Source: Clostridiaceae bacterium
GTDB lineage: Bacteria; Bacillota; Clostridia; Oscillospirales; Acutalibacteraceae
Direction: 5' to 3'
Assembly: GCA_016290665.1 (NCBI GenBank)
Contig: JAEEUW010000012.1
Coordinates: 1 to 37,510 of the forward strand
DNA length: 37,510 nt
In this document: one piece after another, positions 15,419 to 24,207 of the stretch
How the letters are laid out: each line of letters starts with the position of its first letter
Numbering within the stretch: position 1 is the stretch's first letter
Translations under genes and position numbers: made by a program
Notes under the pieces: generated by a model
What the model saw: only the letters and a program-made list of their open reading frames with translations
Databases searched by the model: none
What the model was told of the DNA's origin: nothing

Positions 15419-16981
15419 ATGAAAACAAGAAAACTGTTCGCCCTGATTCTGGCAGTCCTCATGCTGCTGTCGGTCGCGCCCGTCGGCGCCCTTGCCGCCA
15501 ATCTGCCGACTGCGCAGAACGTCCGGGTTTCCGGCGGCGACGAAACCATCAGCGTCCAGTGGGATCCCATCAACGACTTCAACGCCAGAAAGGATCTCAA
15601 ATCGTTCCATGTGCTGTATTCGACCGACCGGACAAACTGGATGCTTGCGGGCGGCTCGCCCAGAGATTCGTCCATGTGCGTGCTCAGAGAGCCGGAGGAG
15701 GGCAGCTTCAAGGCCGGCACGACCTATTACTTTGCCGTGCAGACCGTCAGCTGGAGCGACGAGCTCGGCCCCATCAGCGAACCCTCCGCGCCGATCAAGT
15801 ACACGAATTCCACGGCCGACAAGCGGGCCGAGTGGGAGGCCGTGATGGCCGGCTACAACACGCCGACCAAAGAGACCGGCACCAAGTATGACAAGGTCAA
15901 GCTCGTCAAGGGCGAAAAAGTGGTCTGGGACAACGGCCTTTATACCCTGACCGTGACCGTGACCGCCGTGTCCGCCGCCCAGGCGACGCTGAACGTCGCC
16001 ATGAAGAACAAGACCCCCTGCACCTTTGAATGTACCTTCGTTTCGTGGAACGGCGTCGGCGGCAGGTCGTCCGGCGAAAGCGTGGACGTGCACGAGGGCT
16101 CCAAGACGCTGAAAATCGACCTGACGAACCTGAAGGACGGCGCCAACTATTTCGCGTTCTCCGTGTCCGGCTACGGCAACCCGGTGTCGCAGTATTACGG
16201 CGTGGCCAGAGGCGGCGAGTATAACGAATACGCCGACAAGCTGATCTATCTCGGCCGCAAGCATTCGCTGTGCTTCCAGAAGGCCCCCAACGCGGGCAAG
16301 ATTGCCGCAAACGAGGTTTCCGCAACCAAGAATTCCATCACCGTCGGCAAGGCGTATCAATCAACCAGCGAGGCCGCAAAGGGCTCCGGCACCATTCTGT
16401 TCTACCGGGTGGACGGCACCAAGAAGTTTGCGAAAAAGACCTTTGCCGCCGGCAAGGCGCTGAAGCTGACCAAGCTGAAGGCCAACACGCTTTATGAGAT
16501 CAAGGCGATCAACTATGTCAAGGGCGTTTCCGCCGCCGACAACAAGACGCTCGTCACCTCCAAGAGCGGCTACAGCAACCGCATCTGGATCCGCACCGCG
16601 GTGGCTTCTGCGCCCGAAATTCAGTCGATCAAGGTCAGCGGCGCCAAGGTGGGCAAGATCCACGTCAACGGCTATTGGGAATCCGACGGCGACTGGCATC
16701 CGGCCTATGACGTGACGGTCACGACCTATCAGATCACCGTCACGCTCAAGAGCGCGCCCAAGGGCATTCAGGGCATCAAGGTCACCGGCGTCGACCGCAA
16801 CGGCTATCCGCACTGGATCAAGGGCACCGGCAAGACCTTCACGATCAACGCCAACGCCAAGGGCAACGCCAAAGGCAAGAGCGTCAATCTCGGCATCGCC
16901 ACGTTCACCAACCAGTTCGGCAGCGATTCCGGCTACAGCGGCTACAGCCCCGTGACGAAGAAAGCCGTCACAATCCGATAA
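15419..16981 (+). CDS. Secreted protein with fibronectin type III-like domains
   Basis: 520 aa; the ATG at 15419 is preferred over the upstream GTG because AAAAGGAG lies 8 nt before it. A signal peptide (about 1-27) is followed by an FnIII domain (about 29-128) with ISVQWDPIND, FHVLYSTDRTNW and YFAVQTVSW. A beta-rich domain of unknown family spans about 130-290. A second FnIII-like domain (about 300-395) has ILFYRVDGTKKF and TLYEIKAINYV. A Lys/Gly-rich C-terminal domain (about 396-520) is not recognised. It is likely a cell-surface or matrix adhesion protein. Unlike its neighbours it has no amphipathic end helix. Confidence 0.82.
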   Translation: MKTRKLFALILAVLMLLSVAPVGALAANLPTAQNVRVSGGDETISVQWDPINDFNARKDLKSFHVLYSTDRTNWMLAGGSPRDSSMCVLREPEEGSFKAGTTYYFAVQTVSWSDELGPISEPSAPIKYTNSTADKRAEWEAVMAGYNTPTKETGTKYDKVKLVKGEKVVWDNGLYTLTVTVTAVSAAQATLNVAMKNKTPCTFECTFVSWNGVGGRSSGESVDVHEGSKTLKIDLTNLKDGANYFAFSVSGYGNPVSQYYGVARGGEYNEYADKLIYLGRKHSLCFQKAPNAGKIAANEVSATKNSITVGKAYQSTSEAAKGSGTILFYRVDGTKKFAKKTFAAGKALKLTKLKANTLYEIKAINYVKGVSAADNKTLVTSKSGYSNRIWIRTAVASAPEIQSIKVSGAKVGKIHVNGYWESDGDWHPAYDVTVTTYQITVTLKSAPKGIQGIKVTGVDRNGYPHWIKGTGKTFTINANAKGNAKGKSVNLGIATFTNQFGSDSGYSGYSPVTKKAVTIR

Positions 16982-16985
16982 ACAA

Positions 16986-17003
16986 AGGGTGCAAAAGCAC
17001 CGG
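16986..17003 (+). repeat. Small hairpin between secreted-protein genes
   Basis: GGTGC and GCACC pair around AAAA just before the ribosome site of the next gene. No U-run follows. Confidence 0.5.
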
Positions 17004-17014
17004 GAGGTGTTTCC

Positions 17015-17761
17015 ATGAAACAAACCAAAAAGGCGGTTTCCCTGCTGCTGGTCCTTGTCCTGCTGCTGGGAGCCCTGTCCGCCGGGTCGGTCTGCTTTGC
17101 CGCCGCCCGCGGCCAATGCGGCCCCGAAATGTACTGGGTGCTGGATGACAACGGTCTGCTGACCATCTCCGGCAAGGGCAGAATGACCGACGCCTCAACG
17201 TGGGAGAACTGCGCTTCCGCCATCCGCACCGTCAAATTCAGCTGCGTGCCCGAAAACATCGGCGCGGGCTCGTTTGAACACTGCGTGAATCTCAAAACCA
17301 TCGCAATCCCCGACGGAGTGAAAACCATCGGGATCCAGGCCTTCGTCGGCTGCACGGCGCTGGAGTCCGTCGACTTGCCGGCTTCCGTGGAAAAGATCGG
17401 CTCCAAGGCATTCGGCGGCTGCAGCGCGCTGAAAAGCGTGACGATCCCCGAAAAGGTCAAAGAGCTTCCGCCCTATCTGTTCGAAAACTGTGCCGCGCTG
17501 ACAAGCGTGACGCTGCCGCAGGGCCTTTCCGAAATCGGCTTTGCCGTGTTCCGCGGCTGCACCGCGCTGAAGGACGTCTATTTCGGCGGCACCCGCGCCC
17601 AATGGAACGCGGTGCAGACAGAGGACGACAACGCGCCGCTTGCTGCCGCGACCGTTCACTGCACCGACGACAATCAGGTGAAGCGGCCGATTATCGGCCG
17701 CATCGTGGCCGCCATCCGCAGATTCTTTGAACGGATTCTGAGCCTGTTCACACGAAGATAA
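17015..17761 (+). CDS. Secreted BspA-like leucine-rich-repeat protein
   Basis: 248 aa. A signal peptide (about 1-29) is followed by the usual entry block CGPEMYWVLDDNGLLTISGK. About five LRR_5 repeats follow (about 75-190), each of the form IGxxAFxGCxxLxSVxLP. The segment YFGGTRAQWNAVQTEDDN is typical of the end of such proteins. The C-terminus is a cationic helix, IGRIVAAIRRFFERILSLFTRR, similar in pattern to other tails in this island. BspA-like repeats mediate binding to host or microbial surfaces in known members. GGGAGG supports the start. The ligand cannot be told from sequence. Confidence 0.9.
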   Translation: MKQTKKAVSLLLVLVLLLGALSAGSVCFAAARGQCGPEMYWVLDDNGLLTISGKGRMTDASTWENCASAIRTVKFSCVPENIGAGSFEHCVNLKTIAIPDGVKTIGIQAFVGCTALESVDLPASVEKIGSKAFGGCSALKSVTIPEKVKELPPYLFENCAALTSVTLPQGLSEIGFAVFRGCTALKDVYFGGTRAQWNAVQTEDDNAPLAAATVHCTDDNQVKRPIIGRIVAAIRRFFERILSLFTRR

Positions 17762-17766
17762 CAGCT

Positions 17767-17790
17767 CTTTGCGGCAACGAAACCGCAAAG
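17767..17790 (+). repeat. Hairpin upstream of the InlB-repeat gene
   Basis: CTTTGCGG and CCGCAAAG pair perfectly around an 8-nt loop, just before the ribosome site. No U-run follows, so it may affect mRNA stability rather than termination. Confidence 0.6.
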
Positions 17791-17807
17791 CCAGAAAGGA
17801 GAAACCC

Positions 17808-20800
17808 ATGAAACTGACGAAGAAAGCACTCTGTATCTTTCTTGCCGTTCTGATGCTGCTGTCCTGCGCGGCAGTCAGTGCGTCGGCCTATTCCAGAATC
17901 CAGAATACCGACGCTTATCTGGCAAAGACAGGCGAGACTGTCGACATGATCGCTTTTTACAAAGCCAACCGCTACGGCGCCAGCGGCGCCAACCAGTTTT
18001 ACAACCTGAAAACCGTTACGATCACCGACAAGGGCGACACCTACGCCAGCGTCAGCGGCACGAAGGTCAAGTTCCCGCAGGGCGGCAAGGCCGTCGTCAA
18101 GCTCAACGCGCAGTACATCGTTGCCAAAACCGGAAAGATCGTGGACGACGTTGTCTCCTATACCTTCTACGTTTCCAGCGGCAGCGATTACATCCTGATC
18201 TTCGAGCCGAACGGCGGCTCGGGTAAGGCCGCCGTCTATTCCGGCAACGCAACGGTGCTTGCCGGCTATCAGCCGAAGTATACGCGTTCGGGCTATACGC
18301 TGGACGGCTGGACCAGAACGCCGACGGGCCAGATGGAGTTCACCGGCAACATTTCGGCCTCCAAAAGCATCCCGGTGGTGCTCTATGCCCACTGGAAGCC
18401 CAACACCTACACGTTGTCGTTCAACGCCAACGGCGGCTCGGTGTCTCCGGCCAGCAAGAGCGTGACCTACGGCAGCACCTTCGGCACGCTGCCCACGCCG
18501 ACCCGCGCCGGCTACAGGTTTGACGGCTGGTACGGCACGGCCACCGGCGGCGGCCAGTTCACCTCGTCCAGCCTCTATTCGTTCCCGCAGAACCTGACGA
18601 TTTTCGCCCACTGGACCAAGCTGACCGAAATCAAGTCCGTTGACATCACGGGCGTGGTTGCGCCGGTTGTCGGTGCTGCGCCCGTGAAAACAGGCTATAA
18701 GATTTCTTCCAACGTGACGGTGAAATTGTTCAACTGGACCAACAAGATCGGCGGCGGCAACTATGCCACGACGACCGATGCAACCTTCCAGGACGGAAAG
18801 GATTACGCCGTTTCGTTCCAGCTTACGCCGAACGATGGCTACGCCTTTGCCGCGGCGGGCAGCATGAAAGCAACCGTGAACGGAAAAACCGCAATGTTCA
18901 CCAATCCGCAGCAGGGCGTCTACTATGTCAGATATGTGTTCGGCGCCCCGGCCAAAACCGTCTCCTCCGTGATGATTACCGGCGTGAGCGAGCCGACCTA
19001 CGGCGGCAAGGTGACAACGTCGGGCATCAAGGCGTCTGCCGGCTTTGAAATCACCAACTCCTACTGGACCAAAAAGCAGAGCAACGGCACCTATCAGACC
19101 ACGACCGATACCACCTTCCAGCGCGGCGGGGAATACGGCCTGAATATTTCGGGCAAGATCGCGTCCGGCTATGTGGTGTCCGGCACGCTGAGCATCTCGG
19201 TCGGCAGCAAGAAGGCCACTGTGAAGCACAACGGGGGCGAATACTATGCCGCTTCCTGCTATTATAATCCGGTGACGCAGAGCGTCTGGGTGACCTTCGA
19301 TCCCGACGGCGGCACGCTTGCGGCTTCCGAAAAGACCAAAATCGTCACCGTCGGCTCCGCCTACGGCGCGCTGCCGACGCCGACCAAGAGCGGCCTGTCG
19401 TTCGACGGCTGGTATGACGGCAGCACGAAAATCACCTCGACCTCCAAGGTTCAGCGGACCGAAAACCACACCTTGAAAGCGCACTGGAAAGACAAGATGC
19501 CCACCAACGTGGCCGTCACCTTCGACCCGAACGGCGGCACGATCGGCGACGCGCAAAAAACCAAGATCGTCACCGTCGGCAACCCCTACGGCGCGCTGCC
19601 GGTTCCGACCCGCACGGGCTACACGTTTGAGGGCTGGTTCAACGCCGCCAATAATCAGATTACGGCTGCCACCACCGTCACGGTCAGCTCGAACCACACC
19701 CTGACCGCCAAATGGAAAAAGGTTGAGCCGAAAACCGTTACCGTCACGTTCGACGCGACGCCCGGCCTTGTGGGCGAGCACAGCAAGACGGTCACCGTCG
19801 GCGAAAAATACGGCCTGCTGCCCATCGCGTCGCGCGGGGGCTACAAGTTCCTGGGCTGGTATGACGACGCCGACGTGCACATCACGAGCGTGTCCGTCGT
19901 TGAAAAAACGACCGACCACACGCTGAAGGCGAAATGGGAAAGCACGGCCGCCCCGCACACCGAGCACACCTACGACGCGGGGACGGTGACCAAGGATCCC
20001 ACCTGCACCGCAGTGGGCGAAAAGACGTTTACCTGCACGGTCTGCGGCGCGACGAAGACCGAGGAAATTCCCATGAAGCCGCATACCTTTGACGCGGGCA
20101 CGGTAATCAAAGAAGCCACCTGCACCGCCACGGGCGAAAAGACCCTCAAATGCACCGTCTGCGGCCTGACGAAGACCGAAGTGATCCCCAAGGCGCCCCA
20201 CACCTACACCGACGCCGTTGTGACGAAGGAAGCCACCTGCACCGCCACCGGCGAAAAGAGCTTCACCTGCACGGTCTGCGGCGGCAGCTATGTGGAAGTG
20301 ATTCCCATGACGGGCCACAGCTTTGTTGAAAGCACCACGCCCGCCACGCTCAAGAAGAGCGGCGAAGTGGTCGGCACCTGCAGCGTCTGCGGCGAAACGC
20401 AGCAGCTCGCGGTCATCTATCGTCCGAAGACCTACACGCTCTCTGCCAACAGGTTCACCTACAACGGCAAGGCGAAGACGCCCTCGGTGACCGTGACCGA
20501 CGCCAAGGGCAATCTCATCGAGCCCGAAAGCTACGAGCTGACCTATGCGAACAACAAGGACGTCGGCGTCGCCAAGGTGAAGATCACCTTCAAGGGCGAC
20601 TACAGCGGCACGAAGACGGTGAAGTTTAAGATCCTGCCGAAGAAGACCGGGCTCAAAAAGCTGACCGCCGGCAACGGCGCGTTCAAGGCCGTCTGGAAGG
20701 AGATCAAATCCGGCGACGGCTATCAGCTCCAATACGCGACCAATAAGAGCTTCAAGAACGCCAAGACCGTGACGATCAACGATTCCACCGTGACGGCAAA

Positions 20801-20921
20801 GACGATCAAGAAGCTGCTTTCCGGCAAGACCTACTATGTGCGGGTCCGCACCGTGAAGCTGGTCGGCGAAAAGCCGTTCTATGCCGAATGGGGCAAGATC
20901 AAGAAGGTCAAGACGAAGTAA
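17808..20921 (+). CDS. Large secreted protein with InlB B-repeats, Cys-ribbon repeats and FnIII-like end
   Basis: 1037 aa from the ATG at 17808 (AAAGGAG upstream). After the signal peptide (about 1-28) comes a beta-rich domain. Two InlB B-repeats (about 130-275, for example TFGTLPTPTRAGYRFDGWYG) follow. Two tandem copies of an unrecognised ~110-aa domain then occur, beginning VDITGVVAPV and VMITGVSEPT. Three more InlB repeats (about 495-720) and about four 45-aa Cys repeats (CTVCG...IP..H, about 720-870) follow. It ends in an MBG-like domain (FTYNGKAKTPSVTV) and an FnIII-like module. This is an adhesin-like surface protein; binding partner unknown. No sortase signal is present. Its end architecture is shared with the protein at 32302. 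Confidence 0.88.
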   Translation: MKLTKKALCIFLAVLMLLSCAAVSASAYSRIQNTDAYLAKTGETVDMIAFYKANRYGASGANQFYNLKTVTITDKGDTYASVSGTKVKFPQGGKAVVKLNAQYIVAKTGKIVDDVVSYTFYVSSGSDYILIFEPNGGSGKAAVYSGNATVLAGYQPKYTRSGYTLDGWTRTPTGQMEFTGNISASKSIPVVLYAHWKPNTYTLSFNANGGSVSPASKSVTYGSTFGTLPTPTRAGYRFDGWYGTATGGGQFTSSSLYSFPQNLTIFAHWTKLTEIKSVDITGVVAPVVGAAPVKTGYKISSNVTVKLFNWTNKIGGGNYATTTDATFQDGKDYAVSFQLTPNDGYAFAAAGSMKATVNGKTAMFTNPQQGVYYVRYVFGAPAKTVSSVMITGVSEPTYGGKVTTSGIKASAGFEITNSYWTKKQSNGTYQTTTDTTFQRGGEYGLNISGKIASGYVVSGTLSISVGSKKATVKHNGGEYYAASCYYNPVTQSVWVTFDPDGGTLAASEKTKIVTVGSAYGALPTPTKSGLSFDGWYDGSTKITSTSKVQRTENHTLKAHWKDKMPTNVAVTFDPNGGTIGDAQKTKIVTVGNPYGALPVPTRTGYTFEGWFNAANNQITAATTVTVSSNHTLTAKWKKVEPKTVTVTFDATPGLVGEHSKTVTVGEKYGLLPIASRGGYKFLGWYDDADVHITSVSVVEKTTDHTLKAKWESTAAPHTEHTYDAGTVTKDPTCTAVGEKTFTCTVCGATKTEEIPMKPHTFDAGTVIKEATCTATGEKTLKCTVCGLTKTEVIPKAPHTYTDAVVTKEATCTATGEKSFTCTVCGGSYVEVIPMTGHSFVESTTPATLKKSGEVVGTCSVCGETQQLAVIYRPKTYTLSANRFTYNGKAKTPSVTVTDAKGNLIEPESYELTYANNKDVGVAKVKITFKGDYSGTKTVKFKILPKKTGLKKLTAGNGAFKAVWKEIKSGDGYQLQYATNKSFKNAKTVTINDSTVTAKTIKKLLSGKTYYVRVRTVKLVGEKPFYAEWGKIKKVKTK

Positions 20922-20929
20922 GCAGAGAT

Positions 20930-21053
20930 TACGACGAAAAAACCGTTGTCCGTTCTGCTCGTTCAATGATTTCTGCAAGCGCACGGCAGCGGCTTCTTTG
21001 AAAGAATCATCGCCTGGTTCCACAACCTGCTGGCAAAGCTATTCAAACGTTAA
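20930..21053 (+). pseudogene. Decayed C-terminal tail of a secreted protein
   Basis: After the stop of the InlB-repeat gene, one frame reads RCPFCS and, after a shift, HGSGFFERIIAWFHNLLAKLFKR before a TAA. This closely matches the end of the protein at 14775 (CPWC...HGDGFFQRIVAWFHSILAKIIRK). There is no start codon or ribosome site, and a stop and frame change interrupt it. It is best read as the remains of a gene, or of the original end of the upstream gene. Confidence 0.7.
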
Positions 21054-21067
21054 CAACCGACAAAGCA

Positions 21068-21097
21068 AACGCGGCGTTCTCCGGAGCGCCGCGTTTT
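21068..21097 (+). terminator. Terminator after the InlB-repeat gene and relic tail
   Basis: ACGCGGCG and CGCCGCGT pair and are followed by TTTTCT. Confidence 0.85.
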
Positions 21098-21141
21098 CTC
21101 ATGCCCTTTTCCCTCGTTCTCAACAAATTTCGCCGTTCCGC

Positions 21142-21170
21142 TGGACATTTTTCCGCAACGGGACTATAAT
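21142..21170 (+). promoter_or_regulatory. Promoter of the GH5/hydrolase unit
   Basis: TGGACA and TATAAT with a 17-nt spacer, about 30 bp before the GH5 start. Confidence 0.85.
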
Positions 21171-21200
21171 GAAAGCAGACCTGTAAAAGGAGGACTTCCG

Positions 21201-22607
21201 ATGAAAACAACGATGAAAAAAACGATCAGTCTGCTGCTCGCGCTCGTCTGCGCGCTGTCGTGCTTTGCGGTGGCGTCGTCCGCGGCGCAGTCGGAGCCCA
21301 TGATCGTGGCGCCCCTGCCTTTCCTGCACACCGAAGGCGAGCAGATCGTCAATGAAAACGGAGAGGCTGTCGTCCTGCGCGGCACCAACTTCGGCGGCTG
21401 GGGCATCATGGAGGACTGGTTCTGCCCCTACACCTCGCCCGCCGGCGAAGACGTGATGATCGAAACGCTGGTCGAACGCTTCGGGCCGGAAAAGACCCAT
21501 GCCCTGATGCAGCAGTACCGCGCGAACTGGATCACCGAGGTCGATTATAAAAACGTCGCCGACCTCGGCATGAACGTCATCCGTCTGCCGATCTGGTACC
21601 GCAACTTCCAGTCGGACGATAACGGCACCTGGTACCGTGACGCGAACGGGGAGATCGACCTCCACGAGCTGGACGAGGTCGTCGCCATGTGCAAAAAGTA
21701 CGGGCTGTATCTGATCATCGACCTGCACGGGCTGCCGGGCTATCAGAACGACTATGACCACTGCGGCCGCTCCAAGTCGATGAGCCTGTTCGACGACACC
21801 GAAAAGGGCGCCCGCTACCGCGAAGTGGTCAAAGACTTCTGGGTCACGCTCGCCGCGCGCTACAAGGACGAGCCGACTGTTGCCATGTATGACCTGATGA
21901 ACGAGCCGCTCGGTACGAACATCACGATCGACAAGAGCTATCAGCAGCGCTTCTTCGATTTTTCCGACGAGCTCTACCGCGCCGTCCGCGCCGCGGACAG
22001 CCGCCACATCATCTCGATGGAGGCGATCTGGTCGCCCGACGCGATTCCCGCGCCGTCGGTCTACGGCTGGGAAAACATCGTCTATCAGGAGCATCTCTAC
22101 GACGTGACCAATCCGACGATTCTGCGCAAGGCGGACGAGATCAAAAAAGCCGGTTACGGCCAGCCGTTCCTGATCGGTGAGTTCTATCCCCGCGGCCTGA
22201 CGAGCTTCAGCTATCTGTTCTCCGTCTTCAACGACCGCGGCTTGAGCTGGACCACCTGGACCTACAAGGGCGCCGGGCCGCGCGCCGACAAATCGCCGTG
22301 GTTCCTCTACGGGTCCTCGGAGATCGAAAAGGTCGACTTTGAAAACGACAGCTACGACGTGCTGCTGCAAAAGTTCGGCGAAGTGCTGCGCACCGACGGC
22401 GGCAAGTTTACCCGCACGGCATTCGCCGATTACGTGATGAACTTCGTCCACGGCGAAGTGGACAAGGCGTCGCTCTATTCCTTCGGCGCTGTGGAGACCC
22501 GCGGCACGCTGCGCGAGCGGTTCATGCTGTTCACCGATAAGCTGAACGCGGTCATGACGACGATCCGCGACTGGCTGCGCAAGCTGAAAACCGGCGATCT
22601 GCTGTAA
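21201..22607 (+). CDS. Secreted glycoside hydrolase family 5 (glucanase-like)
   Basis: 468 aa. A signal peptide (about 1-29) is followed by a GH5 TIM barrel. Visible family features are LRGTNFGGWG near residue 59, LIIDLHGLPG (about 171-180), DLMNEPLG with the acid/base Glu235, QEHLYD with His298 and Tyr300, and LIGEF with the nucleophile Glu327. GH5 enzymes cleave beta-glucans or mannans with retention. The pattern is closest to exo-beta-1,3-glucanase/endoglucanase-like members, but the substrate is not certain. The C-terminal 35 residues form a charged helix (RERFMLFTDKLNAVMTTI) rather than a binding module or dockerin. It has its own promoter and ribosome site. Confidence 0.93.
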   Translation: MKTTMKKTISLLLALVCALSCFAVASSAAQSEPMIVAPLPFLHTEGEQIVNENGEAVVLRGTNFGGWGIMEDWFCPYTSPAGEDVMIETLVERFGPEKTHALMQQYRANWITEVDYKNVADLGMNVIRLPIWYRNFQSDDNGTWYRDANGEIDLHELDEVVAMCKKYGLYLIIDLHGLPGYQNDYDHCGRSKSMSLFDDTEKGARYREVVKDFWVTLAARYKDEPTVAMYDLMNEPLGTNITIDKSYQQRFFDFSDELYRAVRAADSRHIISMEAIWSPDAIPAPSVYGWENIVYQEHLYDVTNPTILRKADEIKKAGYGQPFLIGEFYPRGLTSFSYLFSVFNDRGLSWTTWTYKGAGPRADKSPWFLYGSSEIEKVDFENDSYDVLLQKFGEVLRTDGGKFTRTAFADYVMNFVHGEVDKASLYSFGAVETRGTLRERFMLFTDKLNAVMTTIRDWLRKLKTGDLL

Positions 22608-22627
22608 GGGCAGGGGAGAGGTGCAAA

Positions 22628-23359
22628 ATGAAGATTCCGATGCAAAGAGCGACGGCACTTGCGCTGGCAATCGTTGCGTGGCTGGCGGCGCTGTTCGGCT
22701 ATTATTCCGCCGCGGACGTGGATGCGTTTCTGCAGTCTGACGACAAGGTGACGGTCAGTGAGGTCCGGGAGGGCCGGCTGTTTGACGGCCCGGGCGAACG
22801 CGACGCGCTGATCTTTTATCCCGGCGCAAAAGTGGAGGCCGCGGCCTATGCGCCGCTGCTGCGGAAGCTTGCGGAAAACGGCGTCGATTGCTTTTTGGCG
22901 GAAATGCCGCTGGGGCTCGCCATCTTCGGCGTCAACAAGGCCGACCGCCTGCTAAAGCGTTACGACTACGACCGCTGGTATCTTGCCGGGCATTCCCTCG
23001 GCGGCGCCATGGCGGCGCAGTACGCGGCAAAGCACGCGGACGCCCTGTCGGGCCTGTTCCTGCTGGGCGCCTACACGGCGACGGACCTGACGACCGTTGC
23101 GTTCCCCGTGGTCTATCTTTACGGCACGGAGGACGGGGTTATCAACCGCACCAAGCTGGAAAAGGGCGTTCTGATGTCGCCGCTGGGTACGCTGACGGTG
23201 GAGCTGGACGGCGGCAACCACGCGCAGTTCGGCCTTTACGGGCCGCAGAAGGGCGACGGCGAGGCGACGATTTCCGCCGAAGCCCAGCAGACGATGGCGG
23301 CAAACGAGATTCTGCGTGTAATCAAGGGCGACGCGCAGGCGCAGCCGGCCGCCGCTTAA
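22628..23359 (+). CDS. Membrane-anchored alpha/beta-hydrolase
   Basis: 243 aa. An N-terminal hydrophobic segment (about 8-27) is a signal or anchor. The hydrolase fold shows LIFYPGAKVEAAAYAPLL, the nucleophile elbow AGHSLGG (Ser123), an acid candidate in YGTEDGV (Asp169) and His198 in GGNHAQFG. This resembles the alpha/beta-hydrolase family whose members have a similar GGNHAQFG end. It starts 20 bp after the GH5 gene, with GGGGAGAGG before the ATG, and is probably co-transcribed. It acts at the outer face of the membrane. The substrate is unknown. Confidence 0.87.
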   Translation: MKIPMQRATALALAIVAWLAALFGYYSAADVDAFLQSDDKVTVSEVREGRLFDGPGERDALIFYPGAKVEAAAYAPLLRKLAENGVDCFLAEMPLGLAIFGVNKADRLLKRYDYDRWYLAGHSLGGAMAAQYAAKHADALSGLFLLGAYTATDLTTVAFPVVYLYGTEDGVINRTKLEKGVLMSPLGTLTVELDGGNHAQFGLYGPQKGDGEATISAEAQQTMAANEILRVIKGDAQAQPAAA

Positions 23360-23412
23360 CCGGTCATACCGCCTATGGCGTGATGATAAATCTTTTTACA
23401 GGAGCGTGCTTT

Positions 23413-23448
23413 TTGAAAAAGTACAACAAAACGGAGATTGTTCGCTGA
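23413..23448 (+). CDS. Possible 11-codon mini-ORF with TTG start
   Basis: CAGGAG lies 8 nt before a TTG that opens the peptide MKKYNKTEIVR and then a TGA. A strong hairpin starts 2 nt after the stop. It could be a leader peptide, or the broken start of a small-protein gene beginning MKKYN. Coding status is uncertain. Confidence 0.35.
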   Translation: MKKYNKTEIVR

Positions 23449-23449
23449 C

Positions 23450-23483
23450 CGGGAGGTTTGCGGACGATCCGGAAAACCTCCCG
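23450..23483 (+). repeat. Perfect inverted repeat upstream of the GNAT gene
   Basis: CGGGAGGTTT and AAACCTCCCG pair; the inner part can also pair (CGGA/TCCG). No U-run follows, so it is not a typical terminator. It lies between the mini-ORF and the acetyltransferase ribosome site. Confidence 0.75.
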
Positions 23484-23524
23484 CGAAACGCCGTGAAAGT
23501 CATCATGATTCAGGAGGTAAAACA

Positions 23525-24151
23525 ATGAATACAACTGACGTACGCATCCGATTGGAACAGCAGGAAGACCGCCGCGCGGTGGAAACGCTGATCCGCGATT
23601 CGTTCTGGAACGTCTACCGTCCCGGCTGCAGCGAGCACTATGTGATCCACGTGCTGCGCAGCGACCCGGCCTTTGTGCCGGAACTCGATTTTGTCATGGA
23701 AAAGGACGGCGCGCTGATCGGGCAGAATATGTTCATGCGCACCGTGATTGAAGCCGACGACGGCCGCACGGTTCCCGTGCTGACCATGGGGCCGATCTGC
23801 ATCGCCCCGGCGTTCAAGCGCAAAGGCTTCGGCAAGCGGCTGCTGGATCATTCGCTGGCGCAGGCCGCGTCTCTCGGCTTCGGGGCCGTGCTGTTTGAGG
23901 GCAACATCGCCTTCTACGGCAAAAGCGGCTTCGATTACGCCGCAAGGTTCGGCATCCGTTACCACGATCTGCCCGAGGACGCAGACGCTTCGTTCTTCCT
24001 GTGCAAAGAGCTGATGCCGGGTTATCTCGACGGCGTCACCGGCGTCTATCAGACCCCGCGGGGCTATTATGTGGACGACGCGGACGTGGAAGCCTTTGAC
24101 AGGGACTTTCCGCCGAAACAAAAGCAAAAGCTGCCGGGGCAGCTGTTCTGA
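23525..24151 (+). CDS. GNAT-family N-acetyltransferase
   Basis: 208 aa from the ATG at 23525, supported by CAGGAGG; the ORF-track start lies 29 codons upstream within the hairpin region. The acetyl-CoA-binding motif A is MGPICIAPAFKRKGFGKRLLDHSL (only part is needed: RKGFGKRLL, about 100-108). FEGNIAFYGKSGFDYAARFGI follows as motif B. The layout resembles YhbS-like proteins, which have an extended C-terminus. It transfers acetyl from acetyl-CoA to an unknown amine. It is cytoplasmic. A shared terminator separates it from the convergent CapA-like gene. Confidence 0.9.
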   Translation: MNTTDVRIRLEQQEDRRAVETLIRDSFWNVYRPGCSEHYVIHVLRSDPAFVPELDFVMEKDGALIGQNMFMRTVIEADDGRTVPVLTMGPICIAPAFKRKGFGKRLLDHSLAQAASLGFGAVLFEGNIAFYGKSGFDYAARFGIRYHDLPEDADASFFLCKELMPGYLDGVTGVYQTPRGYYVDDADVEAFDRDFPPKQKQKLPGQLF

Positions 24152-24159
24152 AAGAATGT

Positions 24160-24197
24160 AAAAAAGGGCAGGAGAGGCGACTCTCCTGCTCTTTTGC
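24160..24197. terminator. Bidirectional terminator between GNAT and CapA-like genes
   Basis: GGCAGGAGAG and CTCTCCTGC pair around a short loop, with an A-run on one side and CTTTT on the other. Confidence 0.85.
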
Positions 24198-24207
24198 CGT
24201 AACCGGG

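Noticed and set aside
17748-21023. 1091-aa minus-strand ORF opposite the InlB-repeat gene
   Set aside because: Shadow of a high-GC coding gene. The plus strand has a signal peptide, ribosome site and known domains; the antisense product shows none.
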